DNA from: Bacteroidales bacterium
Lineage (GTDB): Bacteria; Bacteroidota; Bacteroidia; Bacteroidales; P3
Direction: 5' to 3'
NCBI GenBank assembly: GCA_017616895.1
Contig: JAFZXE010000019.1
Coordinates: 1 to 64,000 of the forward strand
DNA: 64,000 bases
Part shown: positions 40,388-49,621 of the stretch, in pieces
Layout of the letters: each line of letters begins with the position of its first letter
How positions within the stretch are numbered: position 1 is the stretch's first letter
Notes under the pieces: generated by a model
Told to the model about the DNA's origin: nothing
What the model saw: the letters and a program-made list of their open reading frames with translations, nothing else
Database searches by the model: none
Program-made: the position numbers and the translations under genes

Positions 40388-41737
40388 ATGTTTCAGAAAG
40401 TCATCAACGGCAGCGTGAAGCTGGTGCAGCGCTGGCTGCCTGAGCCGTTCATCTTCGCCATCGTACTCACCCTCGTGGCAGCCTGTGTGGCTATGCCCGT
40501 ATGTCGGCAGACGCCACTCGAAGTGCTCGAACACTGGGGCGGCGGAGTGTGGAACCTGCTCACCTTTGCCATGCAGATGGCGTTGGTGTTGGTCTGTGGA
40601 GCCACCTTGGCAGCGGCACCCACCATAAAGAAAGGGATAAGCCTGCTGGCCCGCATCCCGAAAACGCCGACGGCAGCCATCGCACTCGTCACCGCCGTGT
40701 CGGCACTCGCCTGCTGGCTCAACTGGGGCTTCGGACTTATCGTGGGTGTCATCTTCGCCAAAGAGATAGCACGTACGTTGCGTGGTGTCGATTACCGTCT
40801 GCTCATAGCGTCGGCCTATAGCGGCTTCGTAGTGTGGCATGCAGGACTTTCCGGCTCCATCCCTCTCACCATGGCGACACCGGGGGAAGCCTTGCGCACC
40901 GCCACCAACGGCATACTCAACGACCCAGTTCCCGTAAGCCAAACCATTCTCGACCCTCACAACCTGGTGATGGTGGCGTTGGTAACGATGGCGATAGTGG
41001 CAGTAAACACCCTTATGCACCCCAAACAGGGAGTGGTGAGTGTCGATCCGTCGCTGCTCGAAGAGCCCGAACCCGAAAAAAGAATCAAAGGCACAACCCC
41101 GGCCGAACGGCTGGAGAACAGTCGCATACTCGGTTGGGTCATAGCGCTGGTAGGTCTGGGCTATCTGGTGCTGAAACTCGGATTCCGTGGAGGTTCGCTC
41201 GACCTGAACAACGTGATAATGCTGTTCCTTTTCCTCGGAGTGATACTACACGGCACCCCGCTGGCCTACGTGCGAGCTTTCGGTAAAGCCGTAGGCGGAG
41301 CGAGCGGCATCCTGCTGCAGTTCCCCTTCTATGCCGGCATCATGGGCATCATCACCGGAGTAGGCGCCAGCGGCATCTGCCTCGGTACGGTGTTAGCCAA
41401 CGGATGCATCTCCATCTCAACGCCCGTCACCTATCCGCTGCTCACCTTCCTCTGCGCAGCCATACTCAATATGTTCGTACCCTCCGGAGGAGGACATTGG
41501 GCAATACAGGCACCCATCATGTTCGCCGCCGGAGCCAACCTCGGAGTCGATCACGGATTGACTGGCATCGCCATCGCCTGGGGCGACGCCTGGACCAACC
41601 TCATACAGCCCTTCTGGGCACTGCCCGCATTGGCCATAGCCAAACTCAACGCCAAAGACATCATGGGATTCTGCCTGATAGACCTGCTTGTAACAGGAGT
41701 CATCATCTGCGGAGGCCTGCTGATATGGGCGATGTGA
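40388..41737 (+). CDS. short-chain fatty acid transporter (AtoE family)
   Basis: The 449-residue protein has about twelve transmembrane segments and AtoE/TIGR00366 patterns: RWLPEPFIFAIVLTLVAAC near the N-terminus, SALACWLNWGFGLIVG, GLSGSIPLTMATPG and, at the C-terminus, LNMFVPSGGGHWAIQAPIM. It is expected to move short-chain fatty acids such as acetoacetate or butyrate across the inner membrane. It is the last gene of the plus-strand series and is followed by a spacer and a strong terminator at 41854-41899. Confidence 0.93.
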   Translation: MFQKVINGSVKLVQRWLPEPFIFAIVLTLVAACVAMPVCRQTPLEVLEHWGGGVWNLLTFAMQMALVLVCGATLAAAPTIKKGISLLARIPKTPTAAIALVTAVSALACWLNWGFGLIVGVIFAKEIARTLRGVDYRLLIASAYSGFVVWHAGLSGSIPLTMATPGEALRTATNGILNDPVPVSQTILDPHNLVMVALVTMAIVAVNTLMHPKQGVVSVDPSLLEEPEPEKRIKGTTPAERLENSRILGWVIALVGLGYLVLKLGFRGGSLDLNNVIMLFLFLGVILHGTPLAYVRAFGKAVGGASGILLQFPFYAGIMGIITGVGASGICLGTVLANGCISISTPVTYPLLTFLCAAILNMFVPSGGGHWAIQAPIMFAAGANLGVDHGLTGIAIAWGDAWTNLIQPFWALPALAIAKLNAKDIMGFCLIDLLVTGVIICGGLLIWAM

Positions 41738-41739
41738 AA

Positions 41740-41845
41740 GATTTAGCGGTCAGCAGTTATTGAGCCTTCGGATAACAAAAACGAAAACCTTTTAAACAAT
41801 CAACCCTATCAACATATCAACATAAAACCCATCAACATCAGTCAT
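41740..41845 (+). repeat. word-repeat spacer after the AtoE-type gene
   Basis: AGCGGTCAGCAGTTATTGAG, then GCCTTCGGATAACAAAAACG, CCTTTTAAACAATCAACCC and TATCAACATATCAACAT. Unlike other spacers it precedes a terminator, not a start codon. Confidence 0.8.
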
Positions 41846-41853
41846 AGAATAGA

Positions 41854-41899
41854 AAACAAAACAGGGGATGCGCCGATGGGCACATCCCCTGTTTTGTTT
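41854..41899. terminator. strong bidirectional terminator
   Basis: A perfect 17-bp stem: 41854-41870 (AAACAAAACAGGGGATG) pairs with 41883-41899, with a 12-nt loop, flanked by A and T richness on both sides. It separates the convergent AtoE-type and lipoprotein genes. Confidence 0.93.
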
Positions 41900-41915
41900 G
41901 TATTCAACCTAACAG

Positions 41916-42845
41916 TTATTCTGCGTATTCGTAGTAAGTGGTGCGGGTGTAGCTCTGTGAGCCGTAGGAACTACTGTAGGTGTTGGTATAGCTGACCGAA
42001 ACGGGGTATTTGCCGTCGTACTCATAAGTGTAGGTCGTAGTATTCGACTCACCAGCGCTGCCGTTTTCGGACCACGTTGTCTTCTCGGTAAGCACATTAT
42101 TCTTGTTCAAGAACGAAGCCCCTTCACCACCAACCATAGCATAGCAACCATAGAACGGGTTTTTGTTCTTGTCGAAGGTGTATTCTGCGGTATAATTATC
42201 CGTACCTTGAGTCATAACCATCTTCGAGACATTGCCACCGTCGTATGTAAAATCAATGGTTGTAGCCGCACTGTTGCTACCCTTCGCAGCTTTGTGCTGG
42301 AGGACAGCTTCCACAGCGTTGCGGGTGGGGAGAAGCATACCCAACGCATATTCCGCCGACTTGGTCACATCACCCTCTTCCAGGTCTGTCACAACTATCT
42401 TTACAATTTTCTTGCCATCATGGGTAACGTCGTATGTACGAATCAGCTTACCCTCGGAAAACTCCTCTATCTTCGTTATCTTGCTGCCGTCATACGTATA
42501 GGCGGTGTAATCTTCGTTCGACTCGGCGACCTTGGTCAGCTGCTTGCCGTCGTAGGTCATGGTGAGTTTGTACGAAAATTCCGAATTGTTGGTCGTTCCG
42601 TTGTAATAGTAGTTGGAAATAGAAGACAGTGATTTGCCGTCCCATTCCCATTTCTGTGTCATGTGTTTGGGTGTCGTATCGTTCTGAGTAATGGTTGTAC
42701 CACCCACCGAGCCCGTCATTGTCGAAAGTGATGACTGATAAACAGCGGCGATTTTCTCCTTAGGGTTGAACTCGCCTTCCTTGGTGCAGGATGCGGCAAA
42801 GAGCAGCATGGCTGCCGATGCCATAAGAACTAAAGTTTTTTTCAT
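41916..42845 (-). CDS. lipoprotein, paralogue 1 of 3
   Basis: The 309-residue protein has a signal peptide with lipobox FAASC, then the shared CTKEGEFNPKEKIAAVY start. The body is a series of short beta-hairpin repeats with YDGK or YDGS turns (LTMTYDGKQLTKVAES, YTYDGSKITKI, DVTHDGKKIVKI), similar in style to RHS/YD-like repeats or the DUF4595 type. It ends in TTYYEYAE. It is probably exposed on the outer membrane; the ligand is unknown. Two paralogues lie directly upstream. Confidence 0.87.
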   Translation of the reverse strand: MKKTLVLMASAAMLLFAASCTKEGEFNPKEKIAAVYQSSLSTMTGSVGGTTITQNDTTPKHMTQKWEWDGKSLSSISNYYYNGTTNNSEFSYKLTMTYDGKQLTKVAESNEDYTAYTYDGSKITKIEEFSEGKLIRTYDVTHDGKKIVKIVVTDLEEGDVTKSAEYALGMLLPTRNAVEAVLQHKAAKGSNSAATTIDFTYDGGNVSKMVMTQGTDNYTAEYTFDKNKNPFYGCYAMVGGEGASFLNKNNVLTEKTTWSENGSAGESNTTTYTYEYDGKYPVSVSYTNTYSSSYGSQSYTRTTYYEYAE

Positions 42846-42970
42846 GATTGTTGAAATTTGGTGAATTAATGATTTTCAAAAGATTTCTTTAATAACTAAT
42901 CTTTACCTACTTTTAGTATATACACCTTTGAAATTATTGCATGGGTACTACTGACGCATTATCCATGCTA

Positions 42971-43861
42971 CTATTCGGCTGGTGTGAATTCGTCGGCGGC
43001 TACGTATTCGTAGGTTTCGGTTGTGGTGGTCTCGTAGCGGTAGTTACCTGGCGGGTTGTTCTCAACCATATAGGCGACGGTTTCTGGATATCCGAATGTG
43101 TTGTAGGTGTAGGCGTATGGGTAGCCGTTGACTTTGACGATATTGTTTACGCTCAAGGCGGTGGGTCCGAAATAGGCATAGCAGCCTTGTATTGGGTTTT
43201 TCATGTTGTCGTACTCAAACTCGATGGAGGCATCGGAGCCGAGGTCAATCTTGACGAGGTTGTCGTTTTGGTAGTGGAAGGTGAGGATGAGGGGGGCCTT
43301 GGTTCTAGAAGGTGGCAAGGAGAGCATCATGTCGGAGAGACATTTGGGGAAGACGAGGCTGAGTGCGGTGCGCATAAAGGGGATGTCGTTGGTGTCGAAG
43401 TTGTCGGTGTTGATTTCGGCTGTGAGGGTGGTGATTTTCTTGTCCTGGTGATCGATTTCAAAGGCCATTGCGGGCTTGTCGCCGACGACAAGGGTGTATT
43501 TGTCAAGTTTGCCCCACATATATTTATATTCGGCATAGTAGTCGCCGTCCTGCTGACATTTTGACACGCGCTTGAAGGGGTTGTAGGTGAGGGTGACGTG
43601 GCTGATAACGTTGCCGGCGGTGTCGTAGGTGAGGATTTCGTTGAGTTTTTTCTCGTCCCAGACAAACTGTTGACATTTGTATTTGGGAATGACGACTTCT
43701 TTTCTCAGGGAGTGTTCTCCGCTATAGAATTCGAAGGTCTCTTTGACGGACTCGCTGTAGGCTCTAACGAGACGCTGTTCGGGCTTGAAGTTGCCTTCCT
43801 TGGTACAGGATACAAATAAGAGGATGGCAGCGGAAGCTAGAATAATGTTGATGGGTTTCAT
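42971..43861 (-). CDS. lipoprotein, paralogue 2 of 3
   Basis: The 296 residues start with a signal peptide, lipobox LFVSC and CTKEGNFKPEQRLVRAYSE. YD-turn hairpins follow (EILTYDTAGNVISHVTLTYN, LTFHYQNDNLVKIDLG), with the family block MKNPIQGCYAYFGPTALSVN that matches FYGCYAMVGGE in paralogue 1 and MRNPMQGCFALLSPASLS in paralogue 3. It is visibly the most diverged of the three. Spacers of 125 and 178 nt separate it from its paralogues. Confidence 0.87.
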   Translation of the reverse strand: MKPINIILASAAILLFVSCTKEGNFKPEQRLVRAYSESVKETFEFYSGEHSLRKEVVIPKYKCQQFVWDEKKLNEILTYDTAGNVISHVTLTYNPFKRVSKCQQDGDYYAEYKYMWGKLDKYTLVVGDKPAMAFEIDHQDKKITTLTAEINTDNFDTNDIPFMRTALSLVFPKCLSDMMLSLPPSRTKAPLILTFHYQNDNLVKIDLGSDASIEFEYDNMKNPIQGCYAYFGPTALSVNNIVKVNGYPYAYTYNTFGYPETVAYMVENNPPGNYRYETTTTETYEYVAADEFTPAE

Positions 43862-44036
43862 GTTGATAGGTTGATGTGAAATTGTTAAGATGTGAAGATG
43901 TGAAATTGTTAAGATGTGAAGATGTGAAATTGTTAAGATGTGAAGATGTGAAATTGTGAAGATGTGAAGATGTGAAATTGTGAAGTGACTATACCGACCA
44001 CTGACTACTAACTACTGACTGCTGACTGCTGTCTTT
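43862..44036 (-). repeat. word-repeat spacer before lipoprotein 2
   Basis: On the coding strand GCAGTCAGCAGTCAGTAG words, then CACTTCACAATTTCACATC repeated about eight times with ACATCTTAACAATTTCAC variants, then CATCAACCTATCAAC before the ATG. The segment 43959-44012 is identical over 54 nt to 44996-45049 before lipoprotein 3. Confidence 0.9.
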
Positions 44037-44039
44037 ATT

Positions 44040-44957
44040 TCATTCTCCGTATTCGTAGTAGGTGGTAGAGGTGGTGGTTGTGGTGACGTCGTCTTCTGTG
44101 ACGGTGACGGTGGTGGTCATCGTCTCGGGGAAGTCGGAGGTATTGTAGGTGTAGGTGCACTTCTGATTATCGGGCAGAGGCAGCCCTTCCATCGAATTAA
44201 TCATTCCTCCCGTCTTGGTCTCGACGATGTTGTTCTTGCTCAACGACGCGGGACTCAGCAGTGCGAAACAACCCTGCATGGGGTTACGCATGTCGTCGTA
44301 GGTGCAGTTGACGGTCATCAGGGTGAATCCGCTCACCACGACTGCCATCTTGGTCAGGTTCTTGTCGGTGTAGGTGAAATTGATGCTAATAGCCATCGAC
44401 TGCTTATCCATCCGGTTGGTTCTTTGCGTCACGGTCAGCGTGGGCACCAATATTGAGGCCAGCTGCTGCGGCATAACCATCGAGAGGCTACGCTCGGCAA
44501 ATTTTGCAGTCATCGAATCGGGTATGTCTATCGACATCTTCATCTTGCTGATGTTTCCTCCTTCATGCTCGACGTCGGCGGCAAACATCTCCTCGCCTTC
44601 CGAAACCATCGTTATCTTTATCAGCTTGCCCGACTTGTAGGTATATTCCGTATATGTCTCGCCGCTCTCGTCGGCCACCTTCACCAGACGGCCTCCCTTG
44701 TAGCTAAGAATCTGACGTCCATAGACAGATCCGTCGGTGTTGTATGAGATCATCTCTTTGAGCAGCTTGCCTTCCCATATCCATTCTTCGGCCTTGTACT
44801 TCTCGACTGTCGAAGTCTGTCCGTTGGATACCGACGTTTCCTGCTGATAGACAGCAACGATTTTTTCTTTCGGGTTAAACGAGCCCTCCTTCTTACAAGA
44901 GGTCGTCATGCAGAGGACTGCAACTATAAGTAAGATTGATATGCGAGAAAACTTCAT
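44040..44957 (-). CDS. lipoprotein, paralogue 3 of 3
   Basis: The 305-residue protein has a signal peptide with lipobox MTTSC and then CKKEGSFNPKEKIVAVYQQE. YD-type hairpins (MISYNTDGSVYGRQILSYKG, YTEYTYKSGKLIKITM) and the MRNPMQGCFALLSPASLS block mark it as a paralogue of the two genes downstream; it shares the ending TTYYEYGE with paralogue 1. It is the first gene of the tandem triplet on the minus strand. Confidence 0.87.
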   Translation of the reverse strand: MKFSRISILLIVAVLCMTTSCKKEGSFNPKEKIVAVYQQETSVSNGQTSTVEKYKAEEWIWEGKLLKEMISYNTDGSVYGRQILSYKGGRLVKVADESGETYTEYTYKSGKLIKITMVSEGEEMFAADVEHEGGNISKMKMSIDIPDSMTAKFAERSLSMVMPQQLASILVPTLTVTQRTNRMDKQSMAISINFTYTDKNLTKMAVVVSGFTLMTVNCTYDDMRNPMQGCFALLSPASLSKNNIVETKTGGMINSMEGLPLPDNQKCTYTYNTSDFPETMTTTVTVTEDDVTTTTTSTTYYEYGE

Positions 44958-45075
44958 AGTGTTGATATGTTAAGATGTTAAGATGTGAAATTGTTAAGAT
45001 GTGAAGATGTGAAATTGTGAAGTGACTATACCGACCACTGACTACTAACCACTGACTACTAACCCTACTATATAA
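44958..45075 (-). repeat. word-repeat spacer before lipoprotein 3
   Basis: On the coding strand GTTAGTAGTCAGTGGTTAG words, CACTTCACAATTTCACATC, CATCTTAACATCTTAACATA and TCAACAC before the ATG. Confidence 0.88.
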
Positions 45076-45086
45076 CGTAAAAATGA

Positions 45087-45725
45087 CTATTTATGTTTCC
45101 CCTTGGTGATGAGGGGAAGTATTTCCGATTCAAAGATGTCGCGACGGACGATGCGATAGTGGAAGTTGTATGTAGAGTTGAAGGAATAGCTGTGGTGGAC
45201 GGCATAGCCGCCACGGTCGAGCAGGGACTCTATCGACTCACTGTCGAGTGCGAAATGTCCAGGCGAGGGTTTCATGTTGAGCAATATGGTTTCCAATTCG
45301 CCCCAACGGTATTTCCACTCCTCGACAGACATTGGATGCGGAGGGTTGACACTACGAGCGAGGCAAGAGGCAAGCTGGGAGGCGGTAAGGGTACTTTTTT
45401 TGACGAGCGAAAGGTTTACACGGACATAGTTGCCTTCGCAACCGGTGTATTGATAGTCCGGCCCGCCGAGGGTCTTGGACTTTTCTATCTCGCCGTCGAT
45501 GGACTTTACCGCCGAGGCACTGTCGATGGCGAGGTGTGCGGGACCAAAGACGTCCTGAAAACAAAACTTATACACGTCGCAGAGGTCGGACGCGGGGAAC
45601 TCTTTCATATAATCCTGCAGTCGTTTGGTGCAGGAGTCTGGGTTAACGACCTGTGACATAATGTTCGGAAAATGAAATCCCAAGATGGCGACAAGCAACA
45701 TCACTGGACGAAAGAACCTACGCAT
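45087..45725 (-). CDS. secreted protein of unknown function
   Basis: The 212-residue product starts with a hydrophobic signal sequence (RRFFRPVMLLVAILGFHF, cleaved near MSQ at about 23). The mature part contains CDVYKFCFQDVFGPAHLAID and GPDYQYTGCEGNYVRVNLSL. I recognise no family. The ATG at 45723-45725 was chosen because the frame's earlier start lies deep within ade and lacks a signal peptide. The start overlaps the end of ade by 8 nt on the same strand, so the two are translationally coupled. Confidence 0.8.
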   Translation of the reverse strand: MRRFFRPVMLLVAILGFHFPNIMSQVVNPDSCTKRLQDYMKEFPASDLCDVYKFCFQDVFGPAHLAIDSASAVKSIDGEIEKSKTLGGPDYQYTGCEGNYVRVNLSLVKKSTLTASQLASCLARSVNPPHPMSVEEWKYRWGELETILLNMKPSPGHFALDSESIESLLDRGGYAVHHSYSFNSTYNFHYRIVRRDIFESEILPLITKGKHK

Positions 45726-47364
45726 TGGCACGGCTGAAAAGATTTGTGAAACCGAAACTGCCGTAGTCAAACAGTCCCTTGTCGGTGAGTTTGAGATGAG
45801 GTATCACGGGCAAGGCCATGAACGAGAGCGTCATAAAGGGCGACGAGAAGGGACAGCCAAACTCTGAGACTTTTCGATTCAGCCTTTGGTAATCAGCTGC
45901 CACCTGCTCAGCGGGCAAATGAGACATCAACCCAGCCACAGGGAGGGGCAGCAGGTCAACATCTTCACCATCACAAACGGCGATGCCGCCACGTTCGGCA
46001 ATAAGAGTATTCAAGGCCAGGAGGATGGAACTGTCGTCGGCACCCACGGCTATCAGGTTATGACAATCGTGCGCAATGGTGGATGCAATCGCACCGTGCC
46101 TAAGTCCAAAGCCTGAGATGAATCCGACTTGAGGAGGGGCGCTGCCGTCGTAACGATTTACCACAACAATTTTCAAGATGTCCCTTTCCGTGTCTTGTAC
46201 AACACGGGTGCCATCGTCAGACAACCTAGGCTCCACCAAGAGGCTTTCCGTAATGATTGACGACTCGGTCGCACCAATGACACGGATATTACCGCCTGGA
46301 TATTTCAAAGCTATTTCAGCCCCATCCAGTGGTGCTCTTTCAAACTTGTTTGGCCAACCTTTCTCATTATTTTTATCCTGACAAGGTTGTTCACGTCCAA
46401 CATTACGACCTCCGACATATACATCTATCACTTTGAAGTCAACAAGATTGTCAACCACAATAAAGTCAGCCGAATCGCCGATCTGCAGGAGTCCAACGGG
46501 AAGGTTGTAGTGCTTCACCGGCTCGACGCAAGCGGCCCAGAGAACGTTCCATAACGGATAGCCACACGCCAGAGCCCTGCGTACCATACGATTGATATGA
46601 CCGTCCAACAAGTCGTCGGGGTGCTTATCGTCGGAACAAAACATCAACTTCTCTGAATGGTCCGCCAACAAACCTTTGAGATTTTCGAAATCGTTGGCTG
46701 CACTGCCCGACCGCAGAAGTATTGACATCCCCAAATTTAGTTTTTCCTCGGCCTCATCTATCGTGGTACACTCATGGTCGGTTGTTATACCTTCAGCAAC
46801 ATATCGTTTAAGATTATCACCTGTCAACAGTGGAGCGTGCCCGTCAATTGGCTTATTAGCCCTACGAGCCGCCTCAATCTTACCCAAGACCGACTCGTCG
46901 CCCATCACCACCCCGACACTGTTCATCATCTCGCCCAAGGCATAGATATCATCCCGTTGCATCAAGTCGTCGATTTCCCTCACACCCAAGTTTCCGCCAG
47001 CGGTCTCGAAGCCTGTAGAAGGTACACACGACGGCGCAACGAAGCACATCTTCATTAAAGATCGACGGCTGTTCTCTATCATATAATCAACACCTTCTAC
47101 GCCTAGAACATTGGCAATCTCGTGCGGGTCGCAAACCGCAGCCACGGTTCCGTGACGCAAGGCCACCCGACCGAATTCCTCTGGCAAAAGCATGGAACTT
47201 TCAATATGCACATGGGCATCCACAAACCCAGGCATTACATACGGAGCATCCTTGGGCACCTGAGCCGTATGGTCGATGGACGCTACACGTCCATTCTCGA
47301 CGGTAATGGCGCCATCATAGCACCTCCGATTGAAAACATCAATTATGTGAGCTTTTATTGTCAT
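45718..47364 (-). CDS. ade: adenine deaminase
   Basis: Adenine deaminase converts adenine to hypoxanthine and ammonia in purine salvage. The 548 residues have the amidohydrolase metal motif GFVDAHVHIESSMLLPEEF near 47-65, CDPHEIANVLGVEGV, the central CSDDKHPDDL and the C-terminal domain of the family (SGFGLRHGAIASTIAHDCHN). Length and motifs are typical. A TATCTTTG promoter is at 47433-47440. The downstream secreted-protein gene overlaps its end. Confidence 0.96.
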   Translation of the reverse strand: MTIKAHIIDVFNRRCYDGAITVENGRVASIDHTAQVPKDAPYVMPGFVDAHVHIESSMLLPEEFGRVALRHGTVAAVCDPHEIANVLGVEGVDYMIENSRRSLMKMCFVAPSCVPSTGFETAGGNLGVREIDDLMQRDDIYALGEMMNSVGVVMGDESVLGKIEAARRANKPIDGHAPLLTGDNLKRYVAEGITTDHECTTIDEAEEKLNLGMSILLRSGSAANDFENLKGLLADHSEKLMFCSDDKHPDDLLDGHINRMVRRALACGYPLWNVLWAACVEPVKHYNLPVGLLQIGDSADFIVVDNLVDFKVIDVYVGGRNVGREQPCQDKNNEKGWPNKFERAPLDGAEIALKYPGGNIRVIGATESSIITESLLVEPRLSDDGTRVVQDTERDILKIVVVNRYDGSAPPQVGFISGFGLRHGAIASTIAHDCHNLIAVGADDSSILLALNTLIAERGGIAVCDGEDVDLLPLPVAGLMSHLPAEQVAADYQRLNRKVSEFGCPFSSPFMTLSFMALPVIPHLKLTDKGLFDYGSFGFTNLFSRANA

Positions 47365-47432
47365 CTAGGAACAAAACATTGAGGGCATACTTGTCAACAG
47401 CACACGTTCAACCGATGCCGATTTTGAAAGTG

Positions 47433-47440
47433 CAAAGATA
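47433..47440 (-). promoter_or_regulatory. promoter of ade
   Basis: Minus-strand TATCTTTG matches TAnnTTTG, leaving a leader of about 65 nt. Confidence 0.6.
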
Positions 47441-47585
47441 CAAAAAACTTACAGGCCAGCCATCCCTAAAAGTAAAAATGATTTGTTTTCAACTACAATA
47501 TTGTGTCTTAATGCATCACTATACTTCCCAAAAAATATTTTATCAAAATCCTAAAGGCATCGAATAAACGCCTTTCCATGAGACA

Positions 47586-47629
47586 AATTTGCAAGTTAAG
47601 CAGAAAATTTTCTGCTTAACTTGCAAATT
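47586..47629. promoter_or_regulatory. perfect 44-bp palindrome
   Basis: The left arm 47586-47607 (AATTTGCAAGTTAAGCAGAA plus AA) is exactly complementary to 47608-47629, with no loop. No T-run or transposase is attached. The half-site TGCAAGTTAAGCAGA recurs at 47726-47740, before the ATPase promoter. Confidence 0.9.
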
Positions 47630-47722
47630 ATATACAATATATTATTTATGTGATACTTATGAGTGCAAATTAATTTTATAAACTATAACAAATAGCATCA
47701 AATATGCATCAAAGTGAATAAT

Positions 47723-47764
47723 AAATGCAAGTTAAGCAGAGAAATTTCAATCTAACTTGCATTT
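47723..47764 (+). promoter_or_regulatory. candidate operator of the 47806 gene
   Basis: AAATGCAAGTTA (47723-47734) and TAACTTGCATTT (47753-47764) are 12-bp perfect arms with an 18-nt centre. The right arm covers the -33 region of the promoter at 47771-47778 and shares its sequence with the palindrome at 47586. Confidence 0.6.
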
Positions 47765-47770
47765 TTTATT

Positions 47771-47778
47771 TATCTTTG
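47771..47778 (+). promoter_or_regulatory. promoter of the 47806 gene
   Basis: TATCTTTG matches TAnnTTTG, 27 nt before the ATG. Confidence 0.65.
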
Positions 47779-47805
47779 CATTTGCAAAAACAAAAACAAC
47801 ACACG

Positions 47806-49269
47806 ATGATTGTAAGTGAAACCATTGAAAAATATATCATTGGAAGATTACAGATAGATAATCCATGGTGGAAAGACGGCAATATTCCAACATACTTTAA
47901 AGGAATGATGCCGAGGGCTTATCTTGAGATATTCTACCCACTTGTAAAGAATAGCAAAATCAACAGAGCTCAGATCTTGATGGGCCCTCGCAGAGTGGGA
48001 AAGACCGTCATGATTTACCATACCATACAACAACTGATAGCCAATGGGGTTGCCCCGCACAATATTGTATATATATCAATAGAAACGCCAATATACAATG
48101 GTGTGGCGCTTGAACAATTGGTGACGTTGGCCATGACAGCTGCGGGCAATAACGAATGGACAACAAGTCAATGTTTTGTATTTTTTGATGAGGTTCAGTA
48201 TCTGAAAGACTGGGAGGTTCATCTCAAATCACTTGTTGACACATACCGCAACATCCGTTTTGTGGCATCTGGCAGTGCGGCTGCCGCATTAAAGAAAAAC
48301 AGCAATGAGAGCGGAGCCGGCCGATTCAGTGACTTCAGCCTACCTCCCCTCACTTTCTATGAATACATCCAACTGAGGAAACAAAGCAAGCTTTTAAAAG
48401 AATCCTCAATCACATGGAATGGCCATCGCACCCATTGTTTCGAGGCCGTAAACATAAACAAGTTAAACAACACGTTTATAGATTATATCAATTACGGAGG
48501 ATACCCGGAAGTGGCGTTCAACGAGCAGTTGCAGAACGACCCCGGACAATACATCAGACATGACATAATAGACAAAGTATTGCTTCGCGACCTCCCAAGT
48601 CTATATGGAATATCGGATGTGCAAGAACTGAACTCGTTGTTCACGATGATAGCATATAACTCGGGCAACGAATTCTCATACGAGAGCCTGGCCTCAAACT
48701 CTGGCGTCCAGAAAGACACACTCCGAAAATACGTCCAATATCTTGAGGCTGCATTTCTAATCAAAGTAATCCATCGTGCGGACGACACTGCCAAAAGATA
48801 CCAGCGCGAACACAGCTTCAAGATATATCTGACAAATCCGTCACTACGCTGCGCACTATTCCAGCCAATAACCATAAACGACCAAGAGATAGGCGCTCTT
48901 GTCGAAACCGCCATATACGCCCAATGGATTCCGAGAATGGGGGTGGATATTGCCTATGCTAACTGGCGCCAAGGGCGCAAGGAGTTTGGAGAAGTTGACA
49001 TTGTGGGCATAAACCACGGCAAGATGAAAGCCGACTGGGCAGTAGAGGTAAAATGGAGCGACCGTTACTACGAAAATCCTTCCGAGCTACGCTCGCTGCG
49101 GGCGTTCATGGGCACTAACGGGCTATCACAAGCCTTGGTGACAACAATGACACAAAGCGGATTAAAAGATATGCCATGGGGCGGCCTTCAATTCATGCCG
49201 TCGGCCTGCTATGCATACATCGTAGGTCGCAACACGCTGAACAGGACCCGAGACGTCATGGGACTGTAA
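47806..49269 (+). CDS. AAA_14/DUF4143 ATPase
   Basis: The 487-residue protein has an AAA_14 P-loop domain (Walker A GPRRVGKT at 60-67, Walker B CFVFFDEVQYL), then a DUF4143 domain. Near the C-terminus GEVDIVGINHGKMKADWAVE followed by VKW gives a D...ExK pattern as in PD-(D/E)XK nuclease folds. The family (COG1373) is widespread in Bacteroidota; its function is not known. The ATG at 47806 was chosen because the frame's earlier ATG (47725) lies upstream of the promoter element. Two large dyads with a shared half-site precede it, suggesting tight regulation. Base composition is more A/T-rich than the genes to the left. Confidence 0.9.
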   Translation: MIVSETIEKYIIGRLQIDNPWWKDGNIPTYFKGMMPRAYLEIFYPLVKNSKINRAQILMGPRRVGKTVMIYHTIQQLIANGVAPHNIVYISIETPIYNGVALEQLVTLAMTAAGNNEWTTSQCFVFFDEVQYLKDWEVHLKSLVDTYRNIRFVASGSAAAALKKNSNESGAGRFSDFSLPPLTFYEYIQLRKQSKLLKESSITWNGHRTHCFEAVNINKLNNTFIDYINYGGYPEVAFNEQLQNDPGQYIRHDIIDKVLLRDLPSLYGISDVQELNSLFTMIAYNSGNEFSYESLASNSGVQKDTLRKYVQYLEAAFLIKVIHRADDTAKRYQREHSFKIYLTNPSLRCALFQPITINDQEIGALVETAIYAQWIPRMGVDIAYANWRQGRKEFGEVDIVGINHGKMKADWAVEVKWSDRYYENPSELRSLRAFMGTNGLSQALVTTMTQSGLKDMPWGGLQFMPSACYAYIVGRNTLNRTRDVMGL

Positions 49270-49621
49270 GGAGATTGTTAAGTCACCGTTAAGCCATAGT
49301 TAAGTCTTGACCATTCCTAGAATTTCCACGACGAACGAAATTGACCGTTGACCACTGACCATCCAACACCTCTCCAGAGAACCATCAAAGCCCTATCAAG
49401 GCAGCATCAACACCGTATTAAGCTATAATTTTGTCATAATTAATGAGTGTAAGCGAACCAAACCGAATCTGACAATAAACAGCAAAAAAAAACAAAAAAA
49501 CATCAAAAAACACAAAAAAAACTGTTAAAATTCTGTTAAAATAACGGAGAAAAACACTGATTTTTTGCATTTGAAAATTAACCGCAACGGTATAATCACC
49601 TCAAGATCAACATAAATCACC

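Noticed and set aside
47586..47629. insertion-sequence end
   Set aside because: No transposase gene or target duplication is seen, and the second copy of the half-site is 97 nt away in another dyad.
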